This document shows positions 1 through 10,060 of a stretch of 64,000 bases of DNA, piece after piece; positions within the stretch are counted from its first letter, which is position 1; each line of letters starts with the position of its first letter. The stretch comes from Simmondsia chinensis (taxonomy: Eukaryota > Streptophyta > Magnoliopsida > Caryophyllales > Simmondsiaceae), in assembly GCA_018398585.1 (NCBI GenBank), contig JAGTTD010000007.1, positions 38,406,911 to 38,470,910 of the forward strand. Direction: 5' to 3'. Under the pieces are notes generated by a model. It saw nothing but the letters and a program-made list of their open reading frames with translations. It was not told where the DNA came from and did not search any database. The position numbers and the translations under genes are program-made.

Positions 1-357
1 TTTTTTTAGTTTTTACTTCTATTTTTGCTTTAACACTGTCTAATTTCATTTCCTACTTTTGCTTTAGAAAGAAAAACAAGTTCTACTTTTATTTAAAAAT
101 ACTTTACTTTTGAATACTTTTTATTGGTAGAAAGGAGAAGGACACCCACGAAGAGACAAAAAAACAAATATGCATAAGCAAGAACATGAAAAAGGCAATC
201 ATAAATGTAACAAAACACAAGTAATTCTACATCTCAAATTATTTCATGCAGCTTTTATTTTGATGACTCAAGGTACAACACACATGATATAATGGTTAAG
301 ATCCCATTCAAGATGGTAAAGAAAAATAAAACGATAATGTAGTGTAGATGAACTGAC

Positions 358-1469
358 CTGTAAGTAAACTCTTTGCTGATGTTTCCACGCACAAGAGGGA
401 ACCATGGCATTTAGGTTCATGTTCAGTAACGGGACAGCAAATTTAACCTCTTCTGACTACGCTAAAATTCAAAGGGAAAGATAGAAGAAAACAAAATTAA
501 GAATGTAATGAAGCTCAAATTGGTCTTGAACAAGCTAGAGGACCGATAAAATATACATTAAGTATTGTTCTTGTCCATTACCTTTTCAACACCAGAACTC
601 ATACTCATCTCAATACCCTGTAAAATGAAAGAATGAGAAATAATAACAATTAGTTAAACTCATGATAGAAAATTATACCCAAGAAAAAAGGATACCTTGT
701 AAGGGCTATTTTGGACAAGCTTCTTTTCTAGAATATATATATATATATTTGCCAAAAAAAAAAAACTTCTTTTAGGATTTAAGGGTGTTTGACTTAGAAA
801 AAAAAAAGTGTTGAAACTGTTTTTCTGCTTTTAAAGAAAACTAAAATATAGTGTTACTTCTTTAAAACAAAAGCAAAAGCAAAAACTAAAATATTTTTTC
901 GCAGCTTGTCAAAACAGGAGCACCAGGCAAACTCCTCGTAAGATGAATCAAAAAAGTAAATATAAGGGCTTTGAAACAGATTCAAGATTCACAAATGCAA
1001 ATAAAACCAACGCTAGCTGAGACTCTCTCTCTCTAGAAAGATATCAAAACGGAAGCGAAAGAAAGGGATAGACAGGGTAGTAATACTCAGATAATTATGG
1101 AATACAGAAGAGCGATTGAGAAAACACACTGGTGTTAGAATAACGTTCCTCAATATCTATAAGGTGCAGGCAGGGCCAATCAAGACCCAAAGCAACACAA
1201 ACAACGACTATAAGCCCCCAAATTTTAGGGGCCCCTAATTTTATAAGGTTCTTAGTTTGGTCCACACCTAAATTTCCATTTTATGTTTTACCTTAACCGA
1301 TATTTATGTTGTTAAAGAAAACCTTCATATACGTTAAGGGCCCTTTTTAAATGTCTGCTTTGGACCCTAAAACTATTAGGATCAGTCCTAGGTGTTCTCA
1401 GGTTGAGGGCCCTCGTACACAACCTCCCTTTATAATAGCACCCTGAAGGAGTAAGGCTGCGTACCCCCC

Positions 1470-1500
<31 letters not shown>

Positions 1501-3876
1501 AAAAAGATCCTACATCTACGGGAGCTCTTGAGGCACTGGTTTTATTGTTGTTATTGTCGTCATTGTCCTAGGTGTAGGGGAGTAGCAACCAAGTGAAACT
1601 ATTAGCAGTTGATCTCTCATTTCCCTCAAAATCTCTCCACTTTTGGGAGTCAAAGGTAAATAAACGAGAGAAGTTTTAATCTTCACCGTCCATTTCTTTA
1701 ATGTATTAACCCAGCAATGAAATTCCACGAAAACGTCATGATCTAACGGCTTCTAAAATGGAAGAGCTAGAGACTGACAATGGATAGGTGATTTTACTTA
1801 TCAAACAAGGGGTACACGGTCATTTTTCTCAAAAACTGCAGCATGGATAACCTTATTTAAAAAATAGATTGCTTCTTACCAATAATAAGATCATCATATA
1901 AGATACACACTCTATGGACCGACAATACAGTAAGGGTAAACGCAAACCAAACAAAAAAGAGCTACAACTGCAAAAATGCATTATATTCTTGATGTGGAGA
2001 GAGCGATGTAAAGGTACAAACTCAAAGTGTTATTACCTCCCTATACAAGATAGTGCTAATCTCAAACTTTAGTCTCTCATCATCAACGTCTCCAACTCGC
2101 TTCCTTTGGTACGCGGAATACAACTCCCTATCATCAACCACACCCTAAATTCACAAATCCAACGTGCAAATAATCCAATGTGACTGAAATAGGTGGGATA
2201 GTTTCAGTTTACCTAAGTTGCAAAATGATAGACAATAACCTCGAGGGGTCCTTGCTGTTCCAATCACGCAAACAATCTCTAGGTGACATCCCCGCAACCC
2301 CTGATGCTGCATCAGAAGCTCCGCGAAAAGAGTAAAAGCCTTCATCCTCTGGCCCAAATATTACATCCGGTGCAGCTAGTGGACTCTGCACATTGTATAT
2401 TATGTCCCCTGTGTACAATATACGTATATGTATTCATAGACCAACTGTAGAAACATCATACTACTAGAGAAAAAATTATGGAAAGTGAAGGATAAGGAAA
2501 GTCTCATACTGGACTCAAGAGAAATAAGTGATCAATGTATAGCCTTAGCGGATTACTCTCCTAATGTCAATTGATTTCAGATGAAATGTAACTCTGAGGC
2601 TAAGTTCGAACCAAACAAAAGTTCACACGGTCTCAAGGTGGATAGCGGTGTATATGGATTGGAAACAAGCTTCTTAAATTAATGATGGAGCCATTTGTGG
2701 ATTATCAAAATGCCCAATTAGACTGCAGTAGCAAAGACTGTGCCTGAGCAAACTCACATGAGGAAGGGAGTGTCACGGACCTACAAATAAGTCTGGTAAC
2801 AAATGCTACATTAGAGTTATAAGATATACTATATCAACATATAAGACTAACTAGCTACTCTACATAGGGCCGATTACTTTTGGGATGAACTCTTACTTGG
2901 AACATATACGTAGACCTCCACCCCAAATACCTACACTTAGTATTAAGATATAAAACCATTACCGATCTTTCACTCATCAATTTAATCTTTTGGAATAATT
3001 ATTTCCTTATAGTATTAGAATCATGTTGACCGAGAGGTCCAAGCTCAAATCACAATATCTCTACTCTTAATATAAATATATTCAAACACAACGTATAAAG
3101 TGGACCTCAACATTATCTATGCTTCAAGCTCAATCAACATTCACTTGAGGGGGCAAATAGAATATAAAACTATTCCTATACTTTCACCCATCAACTTAAA
3201 CTTTTGGAATAGGTTCCCCCCTCCCCCCCACTAACTTTTGAGATAGGTGGTTCCTTATGATATTAGAGACTTATTGACCAAGAGCTCACGAATTCGAATC
3301 CCAGTAGCACCCACGCTTCATTTAATTTATTCAAACACAAGGTATGGGGTGGAATAATGCATTATCCACGTTTTAAACTTAATGGGCACTCACGTGCAAG
3401 AGCAATTAGAATATAAAACCATTTCTAAGCCTTCACTCATCAGCTTAAGCTCAGGAGCAATTAGAATATAAACCTATTCTAAAGCCTTCACGCATCAGCT
3501 TAAGCTTTTAGAATAGTTAGTTCCTGAACACATAAACATAAGCTCAACAAAAGTTCACAAAAGAGAAACGAAGAGTTCTATACATCTGATATGATCAAGG
3601 CAGAAGGGGATGAGCAAAGTGAATCGATCACACCAAGCGTAGTTCTTGGAACCGGACCACATGTGCTCCACCTGTTACACACCCAAAAATCCATAGAAAA
3701 TTTTGCAATTTCTGAGAAAACATATATGAAATAGCAATTGAAACTAGGGTTTTATTAAGCTGATACGAAACCCTAATTTAGGGAAAAGGGGCGGTTACCT
3801 TGATGGAGAACGGGGAATGAGAGAGAAGGTAATTGAGCTGCGCTGCGATTATCGGCGGCACTTCTTCGATCGCCAT
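358..3876 (-). CDS. BRE: BRE/BRCC45 (BABAM2) homologue, 5' six exons, partial
   Basis: Scaffold subunit of the nuclear BRCA1-A and cytosolic BRISC complexes, which contain the K63-specific deubiquitinase BRCC36. Exons on the minus strand: 3876-3799 (ATG at 3876, starts MAIEEVPPII), 3671-3584, 2408-2213, 2127-2037, 617-582, 456-358; all join in frame at GT..AG borders. Recognisable family blocks are CDRFTLLIPF, WDIIYNVQ, PDVIFGPEDEGF, DWNSKDPSRLL, ERLKFEIST, then GIEMSMSSGVEK and KFAVPLLNMNLN, in the same order as animal BRE (UEV-like fold). The codon for W of WDIIYN is split between exons 2 and 3. For exon 4 I chose the AG at 2129-2128, because the AG at 2145 would break frame. The donor after 358 (GTCAGT) points to further exons left of the window. 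Introns 2 and 4 hold repeats. Family assignment is from sequence motifs; partner binding is inferred from the family. Confidence 0.9.
618..2036 (-). other. Intron 4 of the BRE homologue
   Basis: Long intron with no coding signal. It holds an Au-like tail on the opposite strand (1401-1562), a short (AT)n tract near 733-748 and A/T-rich low-complexity sequence. Small open frames here are chance. Confidence 0.7.
1401..1562 (+). repeat. Au-like/RTE 3' tail with C27-A15 insertion
   Basis: Contains the family landmarks GGTTGAGGGCCCTCG, AAGGCTGCGTAC and GAGCTCTTGAGGCACTGG followed by a TTG-rich end. The middle, where other copies read ACATCCACCC, is replaced by 27 C (1464-1490) and 15 A (1491-1505). 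It lies antisense in BRE intron 4. Confidence 0.8.
2880..3530 (+). repeat. TRIM-like repeat: tandem LTR/PBS units
   Basis: Two and a half diverged copies of one unit. Each has an LTR-like block (TATAAAACCATT, CTTCACTCATCAGCTTAAGC), then a block resembling a tRNA-Met primer site (ATATTAGAGACTTATTGACC at 3259; consensus TGGTATCAGAGCC), a B-box-like GAATTCGAATCCCAG, and a CAAACACAAGGTATGG stretch before the next LTR-like block. No coding capacity. Related pieces are at 4500-4660 (minus), 29460-29540 and 43815-43977. Class assignment is inferred from layout. Lies in BRE intron 2. Confidence 0.55.
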
Positions 3877-4000
3877 CGTCGCCGTCGCCGTCGCCGATCA
3901 CCGAGAGGAATGTTTGAATTTTGATCAGCAGCACTGCGAGGAGCCCAGTTGCTGCATTCGTATGTTGTCTATTAAATTTAATTTTTATCCAAAATAAAAC
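3877..4000 (-). promoter_or_regulatory. 5' UTR/promoter-proximal region of BRE homologue
   Basis: GC-rich run just upstream of the ATG with a repeated GCCGTC/GTCGCC trinucleotide pattern (3876-3896), then ordinary AT-rich sequence. No clear TATA box was seen. Confidence 0.4.
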
Positions 4001-4028
4001 ATTGAAGATTATAAAATATTATTTTTGT

Positions 4029-4158
4029 AGGATAGTGATATTATCAGGGCATTTTTTATTCATGATGAAGCAATTTTAGCATAATAAAATTACCAAAGTC
4101 TTTGTTATTGCTCTGACATTAATAAAAAATGCTCTGACAATATCACTAACCTTTTTAT
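4029..4158. mobile_element. Small foldback MITE
   Basis: Arms of about 33 bp: AGGATAGTGATATTATCAGG at 4029 is matched in inverse near 4139-4158 (reverse complement AAAGGTTAGTGATATTGTCA). The short AT-rich centre has no ORF. Confidence 0.65.
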
Positions 4159-4159
4159 A

Positions 4160-5095
4160 ATATAATTTTATTTTTCAAAATATAAAAAATAATATCAAAT
4201 AAGCTTGAGATCGTCATGTACTCCTTCCTCCACCCATAAGAATCTTGGTTCTGTATTTTCCATTATCATTGCTCGGTATCCCATGATGTACCCTAACACC
4301 ATAGTCGCCCGTTGTGTAAAAATGATCCTTTTACGCTCTATAACAAAATAGTTTACTGCAAAAAATTATAAATCTTATATATATAAATCTTATCAAAACA
4401 ACTAAATTGGAGGGTCGGGGGAAGGGATGAAAAAACCTTTACCAAACACGCCAACCAAAACAATGGCGTTTAGCTCCAGGCTAGATTGTCAATAAACCAA
4501 CTATTGCAAAAGCTTAAACTGATGGGTTGCACAGACCTACCTCGGACCTTGTGCTTAAATTATACTAATATTAATATTGAAAGTGGGAGTCGTTGGGATT
4601 CGAACCCGTAACATCTTGGTCAACAAGGCTCTGATACCGTTTTAAGAAAACAACAAATCTAAAAGCTTCAATTTATGGGTGAATGTCCAATAATATTTTT
4701 ATACTCTCACGTAGACATATGAGACCATTGTGTTTTGATTAGAACTTTGGTTGAATTCTATGACCAAATCAATATCAACAGCCACATTGCCTTATTTGAA
4801 GCAATATCTAAAACTAAAGTGTCATTTAGATTGATTGATTATAAATATATCCTGTATAATTATTAGACGTGCCTTAGGGAAACTTAACTCCCCTCCAAAC
4901 TGTGCATCCTCTCTCCGTCTCCTTTTATTCAGATTTATAAAACCCATACTAACTTTCCCTTATAAGACTATTTATGGCCGCAACAGCTTCAATCACCGTA
5001 ATGAAAGTTGTTGGAGCTAAACACAATAATATTATACAAAAGTATGAAGTAGAAAGATATTACCAATACTCGTAGAGATGACGAAATACTAATAA
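4160..5095. other. Gene-free AT-rich stretch
   Basis: No gene seen. At 4500-4660 it holds a minus-strand piece of the TRIM-like repeat, with GGCTCTGATACCG at 4629 (primer-site-like) and GGGATTCGAACCCG at 4594. The rest is low-complexity. Confidence 0.5.
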
Positions 5096-5265
5096 AGTCA
5101 CAGTTGAGCGAGGTGTTGATCACGCTCTCTTTAAGACGGTTTCGCCCCCCTCTCAGATCTGAGCCGGTGCAGCAGGTACCGGCGCGCCTCCCCCAGGATA
5201 CGACGCCCAACCACTGTTGATACTTTCTTGGTCTGCACAACCTCGAAAGCCAAGCCTTACCAACA
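5096..5265 (-). other. GC-rich unidentified segment
   Basis: A GC-rich island of about 150 bp in AT-rich DNA. Read on the minus strand it contains GGTTGGGCGTCGTATCC and CAGATCTGAGAGGGGGGCG. The short open frame across it is not recognised. It could be the end of an LTR or an old RNA-derived repeat; I have no firm identity. Confidence 0.3.
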
Positions 5266-5656
5266 CCTTACTTAGCCGAAGTAATTAACAAAAGCTAAAA
5301 AACAAGTACGTTTGATTTGAAAAGGAATTTTCGTCAAAACTAAGTTCTTTTTTTCCTTGTGTAATTCAAAGCTTACATTATTGGCTTATAAAATGCAAAG
5401 ATCCCTCCACTGTACCGTTGCCCTATTTAATATATTCTTAATTCTCAATTTGTAACCCCCAAAAAATGGGTCAACTCATGTATCAAAAACAAATCATGTT
5501 TATACATTTTTAATTAAAATATACAACGATAACATAACCCGTCACCTTGACCTTCCATTCCCATAACCATTGAGATTAACCTCCTCCGTTCCGAACTGCG
5601 GACCAAATTATTTGACCCATTCCCATCTATTTCTTTTTCATAATCATTCCAAACTC

Positions 5657-5778
5657 GGAAACAGCTTCTCTTCAGGGTAGCCCCCTGAAGGAGGAAGGCT
5701 GTGTACATCTACCCCCGACCCTGCTTAGGCGGGAGCACTTGGAGGCACTGGATTTGTTGTTGTTGTTGTTGTTGCTGT
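5657..5778 (+). repeat. Au-like/RTE 3' tail (120-bp form)
   Basis: Begins near GGAAACAGCTTCTC, passes GGAAGGCTGTGTACATC and GGCGGGAGCACTTGG, and ends GCACTGGATTTG plus (TTG)n. No 5S-derived head. Confidence 0.85.
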
Positions 5779-6151
5779 TTATCTTTCTCGTAAACTATCA
5801 TTTATAGATCAGTCTTATCCACCAATTTTGCGAGGAAGCTTATTGCCTAGGAATCATAAGATGCATGCTGATGAATCTCCATCAAAAAAAGGCCAAACGT
5901 CAACATAGATTGCTAGCGTACTATATATTGTGGCAATATATATGCATTATATCAATATATCGTGTGAAAAAAGAAAACCCAAATCACGATTGAAGATAGG
6001 TTATACAAAAAATAATGTCACATTGGCAATTTTATAAAAATGTTATCATATTACGTTAGATGATACACATATTATTATAACTGTGTTTCAAGTAAACAAC
6101 TTCTCAATAATATTTCCGATAAAATTCTCAAATTTCAAATAATTGTTTGAT

Positions 6152-6176
6152 AGAATCTACAATACCTTGAATAAAA
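6152..6176. repeat. Left target-site duplication of ORF1-only retroposon
   Basis: The 25-bp segment starting AGAATCTACAATACCT is nearly repeated at 9371-9394 (AGAATCTATAATACCT...), with two substitutions and a one-base gap, directly after the poly-A of the element. Confidence 0.8.
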
Positions 6177-6716
6177 GCAACCATGACCCAATATATAAAT
6201 TGACAACGGATAGTTGCAGGGCTCCCCACGCACCACTAAGGTCCGGCGCGTGAGGGCGCGTCACCCGGAATCCGGGCGCCGGGGATACACCACCAAGATT
6301 GCCGTCGCCTTGCCGTTCAGGTCGTACAAGCAATTTCTCCACCCGTCATCGCTAGCCCCAACCTCTGCCACCGTCTTCCCCAATTCCTTCGTATTCTTCA
6401 CCGGCTTCCCGCACCGGACTCCGGCCTTCATCTACACCAACAACCACCACAAGTCGCCTCCATTACTCTGTCTCTCCATCAAAAACGCTTTACCCCCTCA
6501 TCATCCCTAATCACCCATTTTCTCTCCCCACCACTCCGCCTCCCCTCTCTCCTAACCAACAACAAACCACCACCATTGCCACCGCCACCGGCTCCCCGCA
6601 CCGGACTCCCATCATCGCACCACCTCCCACCATCTCTCCACTTAAATACCTCTTCATCCAAAAAAATTCGTTCTCTCCCTCCTCCTACCACCACCAACAA
6701 ACCCACCAGGAGACCA
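6177..6716 (+). other. 5' leader of ORF1-only retroposon
   Basis: C-rich, T-poor leader (CCGGCGCGTGAGGGCGCG near 6242, then CCACCACC-type repeats). Several overlapping frames stay open by composition; none looks like a protein domain, so I treat it as untranslated. Confidence 0.45.
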
Positions 6717-9099
6717 ATGCCAATACCCCGAGAAACGGTGTCCATATTTGTTGACGGCTTACCTGAGAAAACAACAAACTCCTGGCTCAAGTATGTCTTC
6801 CGTAATTTCAAGTCAGTTTACGATGTTTTGTTCCTGCTAAGAGGAGGCTGAGGTCTAGATGCTCGTATGGTTTTGTCCGGTTTCATAATCCGAGGGAAGT
6901 TGCTTGAGTAATTTCATCTATGAATGGTAGATGGGTTGTGGAGTCCAAGCTTAGGGTTGAATGGGCTAACCCACCAAGAAGATCAACTGAGTCATCAGCC
7001 CGGAGTAGGGATGGCAAACGGGGGGTGTCTCCTCCATACCCGTACCCGCCACCCAAATCCTATACCCGTACCCGCCCCATTACCCGCCACGGGTATGAAG
7101 TGGATACCCATACCCGCCCCAGCGGGTACAAACTCATACCCGTACCTGGCCCATTACCCGTGGGTATCCAACGGGTATGCATTACCCTCCCCGTACCTTC
7201 TCTAATGTGCGTAGAAAATGATTATCTATATTGGGTCATATTAGTTATTTAATACTACTTTTAAAAATCAATTATATTTTTTTATAATATTGATAAATAA
7301 TTTGGGTTATTGAATTTAAACACGTATTTTTTTAATTTGAAGGTTAATTATGTATAAAATAAAGCGGATATGGCGGATATGAGGTGGAGCGGGGCGGGGC
7401 GGGTACACCGAACCCGTACCCACTACCCGCCCCACTTATACCTGTACCAGCCCCAAACGGGGCGGGTACCCGCGGGTAATGGGTTTTACCCGCTCCATTG
7501 CCATCCCTAGCCCGGAGCCAGTATCGTTCAAGGGTCTTTCAGCAGAACAGAGACACCAGTCGTTTACGTGATCAGGATATGACCCCTCATACTCAAACCA
7601 GAGACTATATGGGTTCTGACATTACAAGGATTGTGGTTTTAAACACCAACGAGAATGTGGAGGATTGGCTTCAGCGGTCTATTATTGCTCACACATTAGG
7701 TGAAGTGAGTCTGGATAGTATTCTCACTTTTATCACAGAGAACGACCTCCACGGTCTAACCCCTAAAGGGTTAAGCACCAGCACTTTCATCCTGGTCTGT
7801 GATTCCGCTGAGACTGTGGAGTTCTACCTCAGCCCTCATCGCGAGATTCTTCTTAGGAAATTCAGCAAGGTTTCTAAATACTCTGGCGAGATCCTTGGCT
7901 CACTTAGCAGAAGAGTATCGATCGAGGTTTTTGGACTGCCTGTCCAATGCTGGACTAAAGAATGCTTTTCTGACCTCGCGGGATTATGGGGGAAGTTTGT
8001 CAGGGCAGACTCGAGGATGTCAGCCATGAGATGCATTGATGCTGCCAGACTTCTCATCGAAACATGCTCACTTTCACTGATTCATCAAATGGTGCAAGTC
8101 CGTTTTAATGGAGTAACCCGATTGGTCCTAGTCAAGGAGGGTAGGACAGAGCTGATTCCAGATTATCCACCTAGTGCTGTTGCTTTAGCTGCATCGACCA
8201 GATTAGCGAGAGAACGGGCCTCTTCGTCATTGAGTCCGCACCCAGAACATCAATGCTCTACCCTAGTGCGCCCTACCAAACTGACTCAACATTCTCCTGT
8301 TCATAGGATAGGAGTCGTGAGTGATGGGGGTCATGGAGGCCGCACTATTAGGCCAGTGTATGACGGAGTTAGCATAGCTGAGCTGTCACGGGGTCAGCTT
8401 TCTTTCCACATTGAAGGTCAGTATGTTGGTAGGTGGTCTGTGGAATGCAATTGGCCGCGTGCTTCTCTTCTCCATCTGTCGTCACAACGGGATGATCATA
8501 TTCCAGTTCAGGTTGTGCGTGAAGACCAACATATGCCTCCTCTGCTCTAATGGGTGGAGAGTGACATGGCCAGTTCAGATTAGCCTCACGCTCAGCTATC
8601 ACACCGTGAGCATGTAACTCGTGACCCTGCTAGGGAAGATGATTCTGTGTCCTCGGGACCTGAGTTTCCTCCAGGTTTTGAGCCATTTACCTTGAACACG
8701 TCAGAGTCTTGGATGGAGAGACCCAGCGGAGGAGGGATGAAAAAAGGAAAAGGACTACTGACTAATAGGGAGAGAAAAGCGCTGAAGTGCAAGAAAAAAG
8801 AAAGTGAAAAGCGGGAGCTTCAGAAATTTCTTAAGGACATGTCGCCTAGGAGAAATACGCCGGAAAATAACAAGGCTTCAGGTAAACAAAAAAAGGGGAA
8901 GGAGGTGAAATGGGGAAAATCGTCAAAGGATACCGGGAAGAAGAAGAAACGGAATAGGGAGAATCGATACGACAAGATCTCGGAAGCAAAGTATGATGAG
9001 TTGATCCTTCAAGCGGAGCGGGCAATTGACATGGAAAGAAGAGTTGGGTTTAATTTCGATGGTTTCGACCCACCCACGGTGGCAGATCTGCTGGCTTAA
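6717..9099 (+). pseudogene. LINE ORF1-type protein with RRM (pseudogene)
   Basis: ATG at 6717 opens MPIPRETVSIFVDGLPEK, an RNP2-like strand of an RRM; the RNP1-like CSYGFVRFHNPREVA follows about 6861, and SSMNGRWVVESKLRVEW closes the domain. After a spacer comes a DUF4283-like middle region (SRRVSIEVFGLPVQCWTKEC, WGKFVRADSRM, DAARLLIET at 7900-8065) and a lysine-rich tail ending FDGFDPPTVADLLA. Plant L1-type LINEs with an RRM in ORF1 are known (the BNR type). Damage: one base lost near 6826-6830, a TGA about 6908 in the RRM, a hAT MITE at 7006-7509, and in-frame TAA (8548) and TAG (8584). The original frame is continuous across the MITE once one 8-bp duplication is discounted. Nucleic-acid chaperone role is inferred. 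Confidence 0.7.
7006..7509. mobile_element. hAT-type MITE, 504 bp
   Basis: Perfect 12-bp terminal inverted repeats TAGGGATGGCAA ... TTGCCATCCCTA, flanked by the 8-bp duplication GCCCGGAG (6998-7005 and 7510-7517), as expected for hAT. Subterminal regions are crowded with CCCGTACCC/GGGTA motifs; the centre is AT-rich and non-coding. It splits the RRM-type ORF. Confidence 0.95.
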
Positions 9100-9394
9100 T
9101 GAGGTGAGTGGTTTTGTCGTTGAGGTTCAGTCCTACTTCGGTTTCCCGTGCTGGTCGTTTGGTTCTTTTTCTTTTGCGTCCCCGGCCTGAGCTTGTTTTG
9201 TTCACGTCTTGGGTAGTGTGTGCTCGGTGTCTGTTTTGTCAAGTTTGGGTGTTTTTGATTTTGATGCTTTTTGTTTCCCTTTTTGTTCCCCCCTCCGTTT
9301 ACGGAGTGGCCTAGGCCTCGTTTTTTCGAGCTGCCTATCTTCGGCTTTGCCGATATTTATCAAAAAAAAAAGAATCTATAATACCTCAATAAAA

Positions 9395-9534
9395 ATATTA
9401 AAATCTGAAAAACAAATGCTCAAATTATACCAGTTGATTTCTATCTCGTACAAGGAGGAAATTAAATTAGGACGAAAAGAAAAAAACCTAAAAAAAAGAA
9501 AAGAAAAAGTTTTTGTCAAAATAAATAGGAGTTA
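9395..9534. other. AT-rich spacer
   Basis: A-rich low-complexity sequence between the retroposon and a long-armed MITE; nothing else seen. Confidence 0.5.
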
Positions 9535-9945
9535 TTTACACAATTGGTCTCCTATCTTTTTAAGTTTGTTCAAATTAATCCCTTATATTTTGTTTTGTTT
9601 AAATTGGTCCCTTATATTTATAATTTTGTTTAAATTGGTTCACAGCTTTTTAATTTTATTCAAATTAGTCCTTTTATATTTTTTTGTTCAAAATAGTCAC
9701 TCATATGTTGTTTTATGACAAAATTAGTCCCCCATACTGTGACCAATATTAGGTTAAAAATTAAAAAGACAAGGGATCAATTTTGTCATAAAATCAAATA
9801 TGAGAGACTATTTTGAACAAAGAAAAAATAAGAGATTAATTATATTAAATTTTAAAGGATGAAAGATTAATTTAAATAAAATAAAAAATAAAGGATTAAT
9901 TTGGATAAAATTAAAAGACGAGGCACTACATAAATCAGAGAAACT
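9535..9945. mobile_element. Long-armed foldback MITE (AATTGGTCCCTTATATT family)
   Basis: The left arm is built of repeats of AAATTGGTCCCTTATATTT and the right arm is its inverse (AATAAAGGATTAATTTGGAT), so almost the whole ~400 bp can fold back on itself. No ORF. Relatives are at 27715-28275, 37325-37605 and 46640-46905. Confidence 0.7.
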
Positions 9946-9949
9946 AGTG

Positions 9950-10060
9950 GGCCGAAAATTGGGCCTGGGCCGCATTAGCCCAAGCCCTAAATGAAGTCCA
10001 CCTATAGGAAAAACCCTAGACGCATCTCTCCCCTATTTAAGTTCTCGCGTTTCTTCTCAT
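9950..10060 (+). promoter_or_regulatory. Promoter-like block with site II and telo-box motifs
   Basis: Contains GGGCCTGGGCCGC and TTAGCCCAAGCCCTAAA, then AAAAACCCTAGA (telo box) and CCCCTATTTAAG (TATA-like) within about 90 bp. In plants this combination is typical of translation- and ribosome-related genes. A pyrimidine-rich leader follows (10040-10110). Confidence 0.5.

Larger units (their letters stand above)
6177..9370 (+). mobile_element. ORF1-only LINE-derived retroposon (non-autonomous)
   Basis: A 3.2-kb unit bounded by a ~24-bp target duplication and ending in TTTATC plus about ten A, the 3' end style of plant L1 LINEs. It encodes a decayed RRM-type ORF1 (6717-9099), then a 270-bp T/G-rich 3' UTR (9100-9360) and poly-A, with no endonuclease or reverse transcriptase in any frame. 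Its last bases before the A tract, CTTTGCCGATATTTATC, resemble the tail at 35100-35612 (CTTTGCCGATAATTATC in sense). Interpretation: an ORF1-only derivative moved in trans. A retrocopy of a chimeric transcript is the alternative. A hAT MITE (7006-7509) interrupts it. Confidence 0.75.

Noticed and set aside
4580..4650. tRNA gene (GATTCGAACCC with nearby clover-like bases)
   Set aside because: Only a B-box-like motif and a primer-site-like motif are present; no acceptor or anticodon stems could be formed, and it matches the TRIM-like repeat.
6214..6510. Proline-rich protein ORF
   Set aside because: Open on several frames and both strands because of C-rich composition; no domain, and it lies in the 5' leader of the retroposon.
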